Below are positions 12,242 to 25,100 of a stretch of DNA of 64,000 nt, in pieces. Under the pieces are notes generated by a model that had not been told where the DNA came from, searched no databases, and saw nothing but the letters and a program-made list of their open reading frames with translations. How positions within the stretch are numbered: the first letter of the stretch is position 1; each line of letters begins with the position of its first letter. Source of the DNA: Ptiloglossa arizonensis (Eukaryota > Arthropoda > Insecta > Hymenoptera > Colletidae); NCBI RefSeq assembly GCF_051014685.1, contig NW_027478524.1, positions 558,001 to 622,000 on the forward strand, given 5' to 3'. The position numbers were made by a program, and so were the translations under genes.

Positions 12242-14744
12242 CTGATACTCGAAACCAATAACTACGAAGGCCTAGTGGGAAAACACACACACCTTTGTAA
12301 TCGGGCGAGTTTCTACTTTCAGATGCAACAGGAAATTCTCGAGTTCGTCAATCCGTTCGCGGGATATGGGAGTTTGAAGTTAAGGAATGGTTGAGAAACC
12401 ATCACAATTTTCGCAAGTCTGATACTCGAAACCAATAACTACAGTGGCCTAGGAGAAAAATACACATACCGTTGTAATCGGGCGAGTTTCTGCTTTCAGA
12501 TGCAATAGGAAATTCTCGAGTTCGTCAATCCGTTCGCGAGATATGGGAGTTGGAAGTTAAGTAATGGTTGAGAAACCATCAAAATTTTCGCAAGTCTGAT
12601 ACTCGAAACCAATAACTACAGTGGCCTAGGGGAAAAATACACATACCGTTGTAATCGGGCGAGTTTCTGCTTTCAGATGTAATAGGAAATTCTCGATTTC
12701 GTGAATCCGTTCGCGAGATATGGAAGTGTGAAGTTAAGGAATGGTTGAGAAACCATCAAAATTTTCGCAAGTCTGATACTCGAAACCAATAACTACAGTG
12801 GCCTAGGAGAAAAATACACATACCGTTGTAATCGGGCGAGTTTCTGCTTTCAGATGCAACAGGAATTTCTCGAGTTCGTCAATCCGTTCGCGAGATATGG
12901 GGGTTTGGAGTTAAGGAATGGTTGAGAAACCATCAAAATTTTCGCTGGTTTGATACTCGAAACCAATAACTGGAATGGCCTAGGGGAGAAGTACACACAC
13001 CATTGTATTCGGGCGAGTTTCTACTTTCAGATGCAACAGGAAATTCTCGAGTTCGTCAATCCGTTCGCGAGATATGGGAGTTGGAAGTTAAGTAATGGTT
13101 GAGAAACCATCAAAATTTTCGCAAGTCTGATACTCGAAACCAATAACTACAAAGGCCTAGGGGGAAAACACACACATCTTTGTAATCGGGCGAGTTTCTA
13201 CTTTCAGATGCAACAGGAAATTCTCGAGTTCGTCAATCCGTTCGCGAGATATGGGAGTTGGAAGTTAAGTAATGGTTGAGAAACCATCAAAATTTTCGCA
13301 AGTCTGATACTCGAAACCAATAACTACAAAGGCCTAGGGGGAAAACACACACATCTTTGTAATCGGGCGAGTTTCTACTTTCAGATGCAACAGGAAATTC
13401 TCGAGTTCGTCAATCCGTTCGCCGGATATGGGAGTTTGAAGTTAAGGAATGGTTGAGAAACCATCACAATTTTCGCAAGTCTGATACTCGAAACCAATAA
13501 CTACAGTGGCCTAGGAGAAAAATACACATACCGTTGTAATCGGGCGAGTTTCTGCTTTCAGATGCAATAGGAAATTCTCGAGTTCGTCAATCCGTTCGCG
13601 AGATATGGGAGTTGGAAGTTAAGTAATGGTTGAGAAACCATCAAAATTTTCGCAAGTCTGTTACTCGAAACGAATAACTACAGTGGCCTAGGAGAAAAAT
13701 ACACATACCGTTGTAATCGGGCGAGTTTCTGCTTTCAGATGCAACAGGAATTTCTCGAGTTCGGCAATCCGTTCGCGAGATATGGGAGTTTGAAGTTAAG
13801 GAATGGTTGAGAAACCATCAGAATTTTAGCAATTCTGATACTCGAAACCAGTAACTGGAATGGCCTAGGGGAAAAGTACACACACCCTTGTAATCGTGCG
13901 AGTTTCTACTTTCAGATGCAACAGGAATTTCTCGAGTTCGTCATTCCGTTCGCAAGATATGGGAGTTTGAAGTTAAGGAATGGTTGAGAAACCGTCAAAA
14001 TTTTCGCTGGTCTGATACTCGAAACCAATAACTACAAAGGCCTAGGGGAAAAATGCACATACCTTTGTAATCGGGCGAGTTTCCAGTTTCAGATGCAACA
14101 GGAATTTCTCGAGTTCGTCATGCCGTTCGCGATACATGGGAGTTCGAAGTTAAGGAATGGTTGAGAAACCATCCAAATTTTCGCAATTCTGATGCTAGAA
14201 ACCAATAACTACAATGGCCTAGGGGAAAATACACATACCGTTGTAATCGGGCGAGATTCTGCTTTCAGATGCAACAGGAATTTCTCGAGTTCGTCAATCT
14301 GTTCGCGAGATATGGGAGTTTGAAGTTAAGGAATGCTTGAGAAACAATCAAAATTTTCGCAAGTCTGATACTCGAAACCAATAACTACAAAGGCCTAGGT
14401 GAAAAACACACATATCTTTGTAATTGGGCGAGTTTCTACTTTCAGATGCAACAGGAATTTCTCGAGTTCGTCAATCCGTTCGCGAGATATGGGAGTTTGA
14501 AGTTAAGGAATGGTTGAGGAACCATCAAAATTTTCGCAAGTCTGATACTTGAAACCAATAACTCCTATGGCCTAGGGCAAAAATGCACATACCGTGGTAA
14601 TCGGGCGAGTTTCTATTTTCACATGCAACAGGAATTTCTCGAGTTCGGCAATCCGTTCGCGAGATATGGGAGTTTGAAGTTAAGGAATGGTTGAGAAACC
14701 ATCAGAATTTTCGCAATTCTGATACTCGAAACCAATAACTGGAG

Positions 14745-17700
14745 TGGCCTAGGGGAAAAGTACACAAACCCTTGTAATCGTGCGAGTTTCTACTTTCAGA
14801 TGCAACAGGAATTTCTCGAGTTCGTCATTCCGTTCGCAAGATATGGGAGTTTGAAGTTAAGGAATGTTTGAGAAACCATCAAAATTTTCACTGGTCTGAT
14901 GATCGAAACCAATAACTACAAAGGCCTAGGGGAAAAATGCACATACCTTTGTAATCGGGCGAGTTTCCAGTTTCAGATGCAACAGGAATTTCTCGAGTTC
15001 GTCAATCCGTTCGCGAGATATGGGAGTTTGAAGTTAAGGAATGCTTGAGAAACAATCAAAATTTTCGCAAGTCTGATACTCGAAACCAATAACTACAAAG
15101 GCCTAGGTGAAAAACACACATATCTTTGTAATCGGGCGAGTCTCTACTTTCAGATGCAACAGGAATTTCTCGAGTTCGTCAATCCGTTCGCGAGATATGG
15201 GAGTTTGAAGTTAAGGAATGCTTGAGAAACAATCAAAATTTTCGCAAGTCTGATACTCGAAACCAATAACTACAAAGGCCTAGGTGAAAAACACACATAT
15301 CTTTGTAATCGGGCGAGTCTCTACTTTCAGATGCAACAGGAATTTCTCGAGTTCGTCAATCCGTTCGCGAGATATGGGAGTTTGAAGTTAAGGAATGCTT
15401 GAGAAACCATCAAAATTTTCGCAAGTCTGATACTTGAAACCAATAACTCATATGGGCTAGGGCAAAAATGCACATACCGTTGTAATCGGGCGAGTTTCTG
15501 CTTTCAGATGCAACAGGAATTTCTCGAGTTCGTCAATCCGTTCGCGAGATATGGGAGTTTGAAATTAAGGAATGGTTGAGAAACCATCAAGATTTTCGCA
15601 ATTCTGATGGTAGAAACGAATAACTGGAATGGCCTAGGGGAAAATACACATACCGTTGTAATCGGGCGAGTTTCTGCTTTCAGATGCAACAGGAATTTCA
15701 CGAGTTCGTCAATCCGTTCGCGAGATATGGGAGTTTGAAGTTAAGGAATGCTTGAGAAACCATCAAAATTTTCGCAAGTCTGATACTTGAAACCAATAAC
15801 TCCTATGGGCTAGGGCAAAAATGCACATACCATTGCAATCGGGCGAGTTTCTGCTTTCAGATGCAACAGGAATTTCTCGAGGTCGTCAATCCGTTCGCGA
15901 GATATGGGAGTTTGAAGTTAAGGAATGGTTGAGAAACCATCAAAATTATCGCAAGTCTGATACTCGAAACCAATAACTACAAAGGCCTTGGGGAAAAATT
16001 CACGTACCGTTGTAATCGGACGAGTTTCTGCTTTCAGATGCAAGAGGAAATTCTCGAGTTCGTCAATCGGTTCGCGAGATATGGGAGTTTGAAGTTAAGG
16101 AATGGTTGAGAAACCATCACAATTTTCGCAAGTCTGATACTCGAAACCAATAACTACTATGGCCTAGGGCACAAATAAACATACCGTTGTAATTGGGCCA
16201 GTTTCTGCTTTCAGATGCAATAGGAAATTCTCGAGTTCGTCAATCCGTTCGCGAGATATGGGAGTTTGAAGTTAAGGAATGCATGAGAAACCATCAAAAT
16301 TTTCGCAAGTCTGATACTCGAATCCAATAACAACTATGGCCTAGGGCAAAAATACACATACCGTTGTAATCGGGCGAGTTTCTGCTTTCAGATGCAATAG
16401 GAAATTCTCGAGTTCGTCAATCCGTCCGCGAGATATGGAAGTTTGAAGTTAAGGAATGATTGAGAAACCATCAAAATTTTCGCTGGTTTGATACTCGAAA
16501 CCAATAACTGGAATGGCCTAGGGGAAAAGTACACACACCATTATAATCGGGCGTGTTTCTACTTTCCGATACAACAGGAATTTCTCGAGTTCGTCAATCC
16601 GTTCGCGAGATATGGGTGTTTGAAGTTAAGGAATGGTTAAGAAACCATCAAAATTTTCGCAAGTCTGATACTCGAAACCAATAACTACAAAGGCTTAGGG
16701 GGAAAACACACACATCTTTGTAATCGGGCGAGTTTCTACTTTCAGATGCAACAGGAATTTCTCGAGTTCGTCAATCCGTTCGCGAGATATGGGAGTTTGA
16801 AGTTAAGGAATGGTTGAGAAACCATCACAGTTTTCGCAAGTCTGATACTCGAAACCAATAACTACCATGGCCTAGGGCAAAAATACACATACCATAGTAA
16901 TCGGGCGAGTTTCTACTTTCAGATGCAACACGAATTTCTCGAGTACGTCAATCCGTTCGCGAGATATGGGAGTTTGAAGTTAAGCAATGGTTGAGAAGCC
17001 ATCAAAATTTTCGCAAGTCTGATACTCGAAACCAATAACTACAAAGGCCTAGGGGGAAAACACACACATCTTTGTAATCGGGCGAGTTTCTACTTTCAGA
17101 TGCAACAGGAAATTCTCGAGTTCGTCAATCCGTTCGCGGGATATGGGAGTTTGAAGTTAAGGAATGGTTGAGAAACCATCACAATTTTCGCAAGTCTGAT
17201 ACTCGAAACCAATAACTACAGTGGCCTAGGAGAAAAATACACATACCGTTGTAATCGGGCGAGTTTCTGCTTTCAGATGCAATAGGAAATTCTCGAGTTC
17301 GTCAATCCGTTCGCGAGATATGGGTGTTGGAAGTTAAGTAATGGTTGAGAAACCATCAAAATTTTCGCAAGTCTGATACTCGAAACCAATAACTACAGTG
17401 GCCTAGGGGAAAAATACACATACCGTTGTAATCGGGCGAGTTTCTGCTTTCAGATGTAATAGGAAATTCTCGATTTCGTGAATCCGTTCGCGAGATATGG
17501 AAGTGTGAAGTTAAGGAATGGTTGAGAAACCATCAAAATTTTCGCAAGTCTGATACTCGAAACCAATAACTATCATGGCCTAGGGCAAAAATACACATAC
17601 CGTTGTAATCGGGCGAGTTTCTGCTTTCAGATGCAATAGGAAATTCTCGAGTTCGTCAATCCGTTCGCGAGATATGGGAGTTGGAAGTTAAGTAATGGTT

Positions 17701-17929
17701 GAGAAACCATCAAAATTTTCGCAAGTCTGTTACTCGAAACCAATAACTACAGTGGCCTAGGAGAAAAATACACATACCGTTGTAATCGGGCGAGTTTCTG
17801 CTTTCAGATGCAACAGGAATTTCTCGAGTTCGTCAATCCGTTCGCGAGATATGGGGGTTTGGAGTTAAGGAATGGTTGAGAAACCATCAAAATTTTCACT
17901 GGTTTGATACTCGAAACCAATAACTGGAA
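14745..17929 (+). repeat. Nested 17/18-mer HOR, first unit in M copy 1 (18-mer, 3,185 bp)
   Basis: TACACAAACC marks the unit at 14,761 and recurs at 17,946 (3,185 bp = 18 monomers) and 20,954 (3,008 bp = 17 monomers). This unit is longer by one monomer because ACTACAAAGGCCTAGGTG with CACACATATC occurs in two adjacent monomers (about 15,090-15,300), where later units have one. Left of 14,745 the sequence no longer matches the following unit, so the array begins here. Confidence 0.86.
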
Positions 17930-20900
17930 TGGCCTAGGGGAAAAGTACACAAACCCTTGTAATCGTGCGAGTTTCTACTTTCAGATGCAACAGGAATTTC
18001 TCGAGTTCGTCATTCCGTTCGCAAGATATGGGAGTTTGAAGTTAAGGAATGGTTGAGAAACCATCAAAATTTTCACTGGTCTGATGCTCGAAACCAATAA
18101 CTACAAAGGCCTAGGGGAAAAATGCACATACCTTTGTAATCGGGCGAGTTTCCAGTTTCAGATGCAACAGGAATTTCTCGAGTTCGTCAATCCGTTCGCG
18201 AGATATGGGAGTTTGAAGTTAAGGAATGCTTGAGAAACAATCAAAATTTTCGCAAGTCTGATACTCGAAACCAATAACTACAAAGGCCTAGGTGAAAAAC
18301 ACACATATCTTTGTAATCGGGCGAGTCTCTACTTTCAGATGCAACAGGAATTTCTCGAGTTCGTCAATCCGTTCGCGAGATATGGGAGTTTGAAGTTAAG
18401 GAATGCTTGAGAAACCATCAAAATTTTCGCAAGTCTGATACTTGAAACCAATAACTCCTATGGGCTAGGGCAAAAATGCACATACCGTTGTAATCGGGCG
18501 AGTTTCTGCTTTCAGATGCAACAGGAATTTCTCGAGTTCGTCAATCCGTTCGCGAGATATGGGAGTTTGAAATTAAGGAATGGTTGAGAAACCATCAAGA
18601 TTTTCGCAATTCTGATGGTAGAAACGAATAACTGGAATGGCCTAGGGGAAAATACACATACCGTTGTAATCGGGCGAGTTTCTGCTTTCAGATGCAACAG
18701 GAATTTCACGAGTTCGTCAATCCGTTCGCGAGATATGGGAGTTTGAAGTTAAGGAATGCTTGAGAAACCATCAAAATTTTCGCAAGTCTGATACTTGAAA
18801 CCAATAACTCCTATGGGCTAGGGCAAAAATGCACATACCATTGCAATCGGGCGAGTTTCTGCTTTCAGATGCAACAGGAATTTCTCGAGGTCGTCAATCC
18901 GTTCGCGAGATATGGGAGTTTGAAGTTAAGGAATGGTTGAGAAACCATCAAAATTATCGCAAGTCTGATACTCGAAACCAATAACTACAAAGGCCTTGGG
19001 GAAAAATTCACGTACCGTTGTAATCGGACGAGTTTCTGCTTTCAGATGCAAGAGGAAATTCTCGAGTTCGTCAATCGGTTCGCGAGATATGGGAGTTTGA
19101 AGTTAAGGAATGGTTGAGAAACCATCACAATTTTCGCAAGTCTGATACTCGAAACCAATAACTACTATGGCCTAGGGCACAAATAAACATACCGTTGTAA
19201 TTGGGCCAGTTTCTGCTTTCAGATGCAATAGGAAATTCTCGAGTTCGTCAATCCGTTCGCGAGATATGGGAGTTTGAAGTTAAGGAATGCATGAGAAACC
19301 ATCAAAATTTTCGCAAGTCTGATACTCGAATCCAATAACAACTATGGCCTAGGGCAAAAATACACATACCGTTGTAATCGGGCGAGTTTCTGCTTTCAGA
19401 TGCAATAGGAAATTCTCGAGTTCGTCAATCCGTCCGCGAGATATGGAAGTTTGAAGTTAAGGAATGATTGAGAAACCATCAAAATTTTCGCTGGTTTGAT
19501 ACTCGAAACCAATAACTGGAATGGCCTAGGGGAAAAGTACACACACCATTATAATCGGGCGTGTTTCTACTTTCCGATACAACAGGAATTTCTCGAGTTC
19601 GTCAATCCGTTCGCGAGATATGGGTGTTTGAAGTTAAGGAATGGTTAAGAAACCATCAAAATTTTCGCAAGTCTGATACTCGAAACCAATAACTACAAAG
19701 GCTTAGGGGGAAAACACACACATCTTTGTAATCGGGCGAGTTTCTACTTTCAGATGCAACAGGAATTTCTCGAGTTCGTCAATCCGTTCGCGAGATATGG
19801 GAGTTTGAAGTTAAGGAATGGTTGAGAAACCATCACAGTTTTCGCAAGTCTGATACTCGAAACCAATAACTACCATGGCCTAGGGCAAAAATACACATAC
19901 CATAGTAATCGGGCGAGTTTCTACTTTCAGATGCAACACGAATTTCTCGAGTACGTCAATCCGTTCGCGAGATATGGGAGTTTGAAGTTAAGCAATGGTT
20001 GAGAAGCCATCAAAATTTTCGCAAGTCTGATACTCGAAACCAATAACTACAAAGGCCTAGGGGGAAAACACACACATCTTTGTAATCGGGCGAGTTTCTA
20101 CTTTCAGATGCAACAGGAAATTCTCGAGTTCGTCAATCCGTTCGCGGGATATGGGAGTTTGAAGTTAAGGAATGGTTGAGAAACCATCACAATTTTCGCA
20201 AGTCTGATACTCGAAACCAATAACTACAGTGGCCTAGGAGAAAAATACACATACCGTTGTAATCGGGCGAGTTTCTGCTTTCAGATGCAATAGGAAATTC
20301 TCGAGTTCGTCAATCCGTTCGCGAGATATGGGTGTTGGAAGTTAAGTAATGGTTGAGAAACCATCAAAATTTTCGCAAGTCTGATACTCGAAACCAATAA
20401 CTACAGTGGCCTAGGGGAAAAATACACATACCGTTGTAATCGGGCGAGTTTCTGCTTTCAGATGTAATAGGAAATTCTCGATTTCGTGAATCCGTTCGCG
20501 AGATATGGAAGTGTGAAGTTAAGGAATGGTTGAGAAACCATCAAAATTTTCGCAAGTCTGATACTCGAAACCAATAACTATCATGGCCTAGGGCAAAAAT
20601 ACACATACCGTTGTAATCGGGCGAGTTTCTGCTTTCAGATGCAATAGGAAATTCTCGAGTTCGTCAATCCGTTCGCGAGATATGGGAGTTGGAAGTTAAG
20701 TAATGGTTGAGAAACCATCAAAATTTTCGCAAGTCTGTTACTCGAAACCAATAACTACAGTGGCCTAGGAGAAAAATACACATACCGTTGTAATCGGGCG
20801 AGTTTCTGCTTTCAGATGCAACAGGAATTTCTCGAGTTCGTCAATCCGTTCGCGAGATATGGGGGTTTGGAGTTAAGGAATGGTTGAGAAACCATCAAAA

Positions 20901-20937
20901 TTTTCACTGGTTTGATACTCGAAACCAATAACTGGAA
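17930..20937 (+). repeat. Nested 17-mer HOR, second unit in M copy 1 (3,008 bp)
   Basis: Full 17-monomer unit, 1 bp short of 17 x 177. Its monomer order follows the first unit closely, for example ACTACTATGG followed by GGGCACAAATAAAC near 16,155 and 3,008 bp later. It shares with the first unit the CTCGAGGTCG and GCAAGAGGAAATT variants, which the third, partial unit lacks. Confidence 0.88.
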
Positions 20938-22170
20938 TGGCCTAGGGGAAAAGTACACAAACCCTTGTAATCGTGCGAGTTTCTACTTTCAGATGCAACA
21001 GGAATTTCTCGAGTTCGTCATTCCGTTCGCAAGATATGGGAGTTTGAAGTTAAGGAATGGTTGAGAAACCATCAAAATTTTCACTGGTCTGATGCTCGAA
21101 ACCAATAACTACAAAGGCCTAGGGGAAAAATGCACATACCTTTGTAATCGGGCGAGTTTCCAGTTTCAGATGCAACAGGAATTTCTCGAGTTCGTCAATC
21201 CGTTCGCGAGATATGGGAGTTTGAAGTTAAGGAATGCTTGAGAAACAATCAAAATTTTCGCAAGTCTGATACTCGAAACCAATAACTACAAAGGCCTAGG
21301 TGAAAAACACACATATCTTTGTAATCGGGCGAGTCTCTACTTTCAGATGCAACAGGAATTTCTCGAGTTCGTCAATCCGTTCGCGAGATATGGGAGTTTG
21401 AAGTTAAGGAATGCTTGAGAAACCATCAAAATTTTCGCAAGTCTGATACTTGAAACCAATAACTCCTATGGGCTAGGGCAAAAATGCACATACCGTTGTA
21501 ATCGGGCGAGTTTCTGCTTTCAGATGCAACAGGAATTTCTCGAGTTCGTCAATCCGTTCGCGAGATATGGGAGTTTGAAATTAAGGAATGGTTGAGAAAC
21601 CATCAAGATTTTCGCAATTCTGATGGTAGAAACGAATAACTGGAATGGCCTAGGGGAAAATACACATACCGTTGTAATCGGGCGAGTTTCTGCTTTCAGA
21701 TGCAACAGGAATTTCACGAGTTCGTCAATCCGTTCGCGAGATATGGGAGTTTGAAGTTAAGGAATGCTTGAGAAACCATCAAAATTTTCGCAAGTCTGAT
21801 ACTTGAAACCAATAACTCCTATGGGCTAGGGCAAAAATGCACATACCATTGTAATCGGGCGAGTTTCTGCTTTCAGATGCAACAGGAATTTCTCGAGTTC
21901 GTCAATCCGTTCGCGAGATATGGGAGTTTGAAGTTAAGGAATGGTTGAGAAACCATCAAAATTATCGCAAGTCTGATACTCGAAACCAATAACTACAAAG
22001 GCCTTGGGGAAAAATTCACGTACCGTTGTAATCGGACGAGTTTCTGCTTTCAGATGCAAGACGAAATTCTCGAGTTCGTCAATCGGTTCGCGAGATATGG
22101 GAGTTTGAAGTTAAGGAATGGTTGAGAAACCATCACAATTTTCGCAAGTCTGATACTCGAAACCAATAAC
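20938..22170 (+). repeat. Nested 17-mer HOR, truncated third unit (about 7 monomers)
   Basis: It follows the 17-mer order until about 22,170, then switches: the previous unit reads ACTACTATGGCC, this one reads ACTGGAATGGCC and continues into sequence related to the right part of HOR B. It carries private variants (CCATTGTAATCGG, CTCGAGTTCG and GCAAGACGAAATT) where the two preceding units have CCATTGCAATCGG, CTCGAGGTCG and GCAAGAGGAAATT. The same private variants occur in the terminal partial unit of M copy 2. Confidence 0.84.
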
Positions 22171-25100
22171 TGGAATGGCCTAGGGGAAAAGTACACACAC
22201 AATTGTAATCGTGCGAGTTTCTACTTTCAGATGCAACAGGAATTTCTCGAGTTCGTCATTCCGTTCATGAGATATGGGGGTTTGAAGTTAAGGAATGGTT
22301 GAGAAACCATCAAAATTTTCGCTGGTTTGATACTCGAAACCAATAACTGGAATGGCCTAGGGGAAAAGTACACACACCATTGTAATCGGGCGTGTTTCTA
22401 CTTTCCGATACAACAGGAATTTCTCGAGTTCGTCAATCCGTTCGCGAGATATGGGTGTTTGAAGTTAAGGAATGGTTAAGAAACCATCAAAATTTTCGCA
22501 AGTCTGATACTCGAAACCAATAACTACAAAGGCTTAGGGGGAAAACACACACATCTTTGTAATCGGGCGAGTTTCTACTTTCAGATGCAACATGAATTTC
22601 TCGAGTTCGTCAATCCGTTCGCGAGATATGGGAGTTTGAAGTTAAGCAATGGTTGAGAAGCCATCAAAATTTTCGCAAGTCTGATACTCGAAACCAATAA
22701 CTACAAAGGCCTAGGGGGAAAACACACACATCTTTGTAATCGGGCGAGTTTCTACTTTCAGATGCAACAGGAAATTCTCGAGTTGGTCAATCCGTTCGCC
22801 GGATATGGGAGTTTGAAGTTAAGGAATGGTTGAGAAACCATCACAATTTTCGCAAGTCTGATACTCGAAACCAGTAACTACAAAGGCCTAGGGGGAAAAC
22901 ACACACATCTTTGTAATCGGGCGAGTTTCTACTTTCAGATGCAACAGGAATTTCTCGAGTTCGTCAATCCGTTCGCGAGATATGGGGGTTTGGAGTTAAG
23001 GAATGGTTGAGAAACCATCAAAATTTTCACTGGTTTGATACTCGAAACCAATAACTGGAATGGCCTAGGGGAGAAGTACACACACCATTGTATTCGGGCG
23101 AGTTTCTACTTTCAGATGCAACAGGAAATTCTCGAGTTCGTCAATCCGTTCGCGAGATATGGGAGTTGGAAGTTAAGTAATGGTTGAGAAACCATCAAAA
23201 TTTTCGCAAGTCTGATACTCGAAACCAATAACTACAAAGGCCTAGGGGGAAAACACACACATCTTTGTAGTCGGGCGAGTTTCTACTTTCAGATGCAACA
23301 GGAAATTCTCGAGTTCGTCAATCCGTTCGCCGGATATGGGAGTTTGAAGTTAAGGAATGGTTGAGAAACCATCACAATTTTCGCAAGTCTGATACTCGAA
23401 ACCAGTAACTACAGTGGCCTAGGAGAAAAATACACATACCGTTGTAATCGGGCGAGTTTCTGCTTTCAGATGCAATAGGAAATTCTCGAGTTCGTCAATC
23501 CGTTCGCGAGATATGGGAGTTGGAAGTTAAGTAATGGTTGAGAAACCATCAAAATTTTCGCAAGTCTGATACTCGAAACCAATAACTACAGTGGCCTAGG
23601 GGAAAAATACACATACCGTTGTAATCGGGCGAGTTTCTGCTTTCAGATGTAATAGGAAATTCTCGATTTCGTGAATCCGTTCGCGAGATATGGAAGTGTG
23701 AAGTTAAGGAATGGTAGAGAAACCATCAAAATTTTCGCAAGTCTGATACTCGAAACCAATAACTACCATGGCCTAGGGCAAAAATACACATACCGTTGTA
23801 ATCGGGCGAGTTTCTGCTTTCAGATGCAATAGGAAATTCTCGAGTTCGTCAATCCGTTCGCGAGATATGGGAGTTGGAAGTTAAGTAATGGTTGAGAAAC
23901 CATCAAAATTTTCGCAAGTCTGTTACTCGAAACCAATAACTACAGTGGCCTAGGAGAAAAATACACATACCGTTGTAATCGGGCGAGTTTCTGCTTTCAG
24001 ATGCAACAGGAATTTCTCGAGTTCGTCAATCCGTTCGCGAGATATGGGGGTTTGGAGTTAAGGAATGGTTGAGAAACCATCAAAATTTTCGCTGGTTTGA
24101 TACTCGAAACCAATAACTGGAATGGCCTAGGGGAGAAGTACACACACCATTGTATTCGGGCGAGTTTCTACTTTCAGATGCAACAGGAATTTCTCGAGTT
24201 CGTCAATCCGTTCGCGAGATATGTGAGTTTGAAGTTAAGGAATGGTTGAGAAACCATCAAAATTTTCGCTGGTCTGATACTCGAAACCAATAACTGGAAT
24301 GGCCTAGAGAAAAAGTACACACACCATTGTAATCCGGCGTGTTTCTACTTTCAGATACAACAGGAATTTTTCGAATTCGTCAATGCGTTCGCGAGATATG
24401 GGAGTTTGAAGTTAATGAATGATTGAGAAACCATCACAATTTTCGCAAGTCTGATACTCGAAACCAATAACTACCATGGCCTAGGGCAAAAATACACATA
24501 CCATAGTAATCGGGCGAGTTTCTACTTTCAGATGCAACACGAATTTCTCGAGTTCGTCAATCCGTTCGCGAGATATGGGAGTTTGAAGTTAAGGAATGGT
24601 TGAGAAGCCATCAAAATTTTCGCAAGTCTGATACTCGAAACCAATAACTACGAAGGCCTAGTGGGAAAACACACACACCTTTGTAATCGGGCGAGTTTCT
24701 ACTTTCAGATGCAACAGGAAATTCTCGAGTTCGTCAATCCGTTCGCGGGATATGGGAGTTTGAAGTTAAGGAATGGTTGAGAAACCATCACAATTTTCGC
24801 AAGTCTGATACTCGAAACCAATAACTACAGTGGCCTAGGAGAAAAATACACATACCGATGTAATCGGGCGAGTTTCTGCTTTCAGATGCAATAGGAAATT
24901 CTCGAGTTCGTCAATCCGTTCGCGAGATATGGGAGTTGGAAGTTAAGTAATGGTTGAGAAACCATCAAAATTTTCGCAAGTCTGATACTCGAAACCAATA
25001 ACTACAGTGGCCTAGGGGAAAAATACACATACCGTTGTAATCGGGCGAGTTTCTGCTTTCAGATGTAATAGGAAATTCTCGATTTCGTGAATCCGTTCGC

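Larger units (their letters stand above)
12046..24431 (+). repeat. Giant unit M, copy 1 (12,386 bp, about 70 monomers)
   Basis: A segment with a fixed order of variant monomers recurs downstream. The rare ACTACGAAGGCCTAG variant is at 12,261 and again at 24,647, an offset of 12,386 bp (70 x 177 minus 4). In order the unit contains: a block rich in ACTACAGTGG and ACTACAAAGG monomers; divergent monomers (13.8-14.7 kb); tandem 17/18-mers (14.7-22.2 kb); and a second block of ACTACAGTGG/ACTACAAAGG monomers ending with GATATGTGAG at 24,217-24,226. Its first 200 bp overlap the end of HOR B. Confidence 0.88.

Noticed and set aside
15504..15701. Open frame of 65 codons on the minus strand, repeated identically at 18,512, 21,520, 28,244 and 31,252.
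   Set aside because: It recurs only because the 17-mer HOR recurs. It lies inside satellite monomers and shows no sign of coding constraint or domain.
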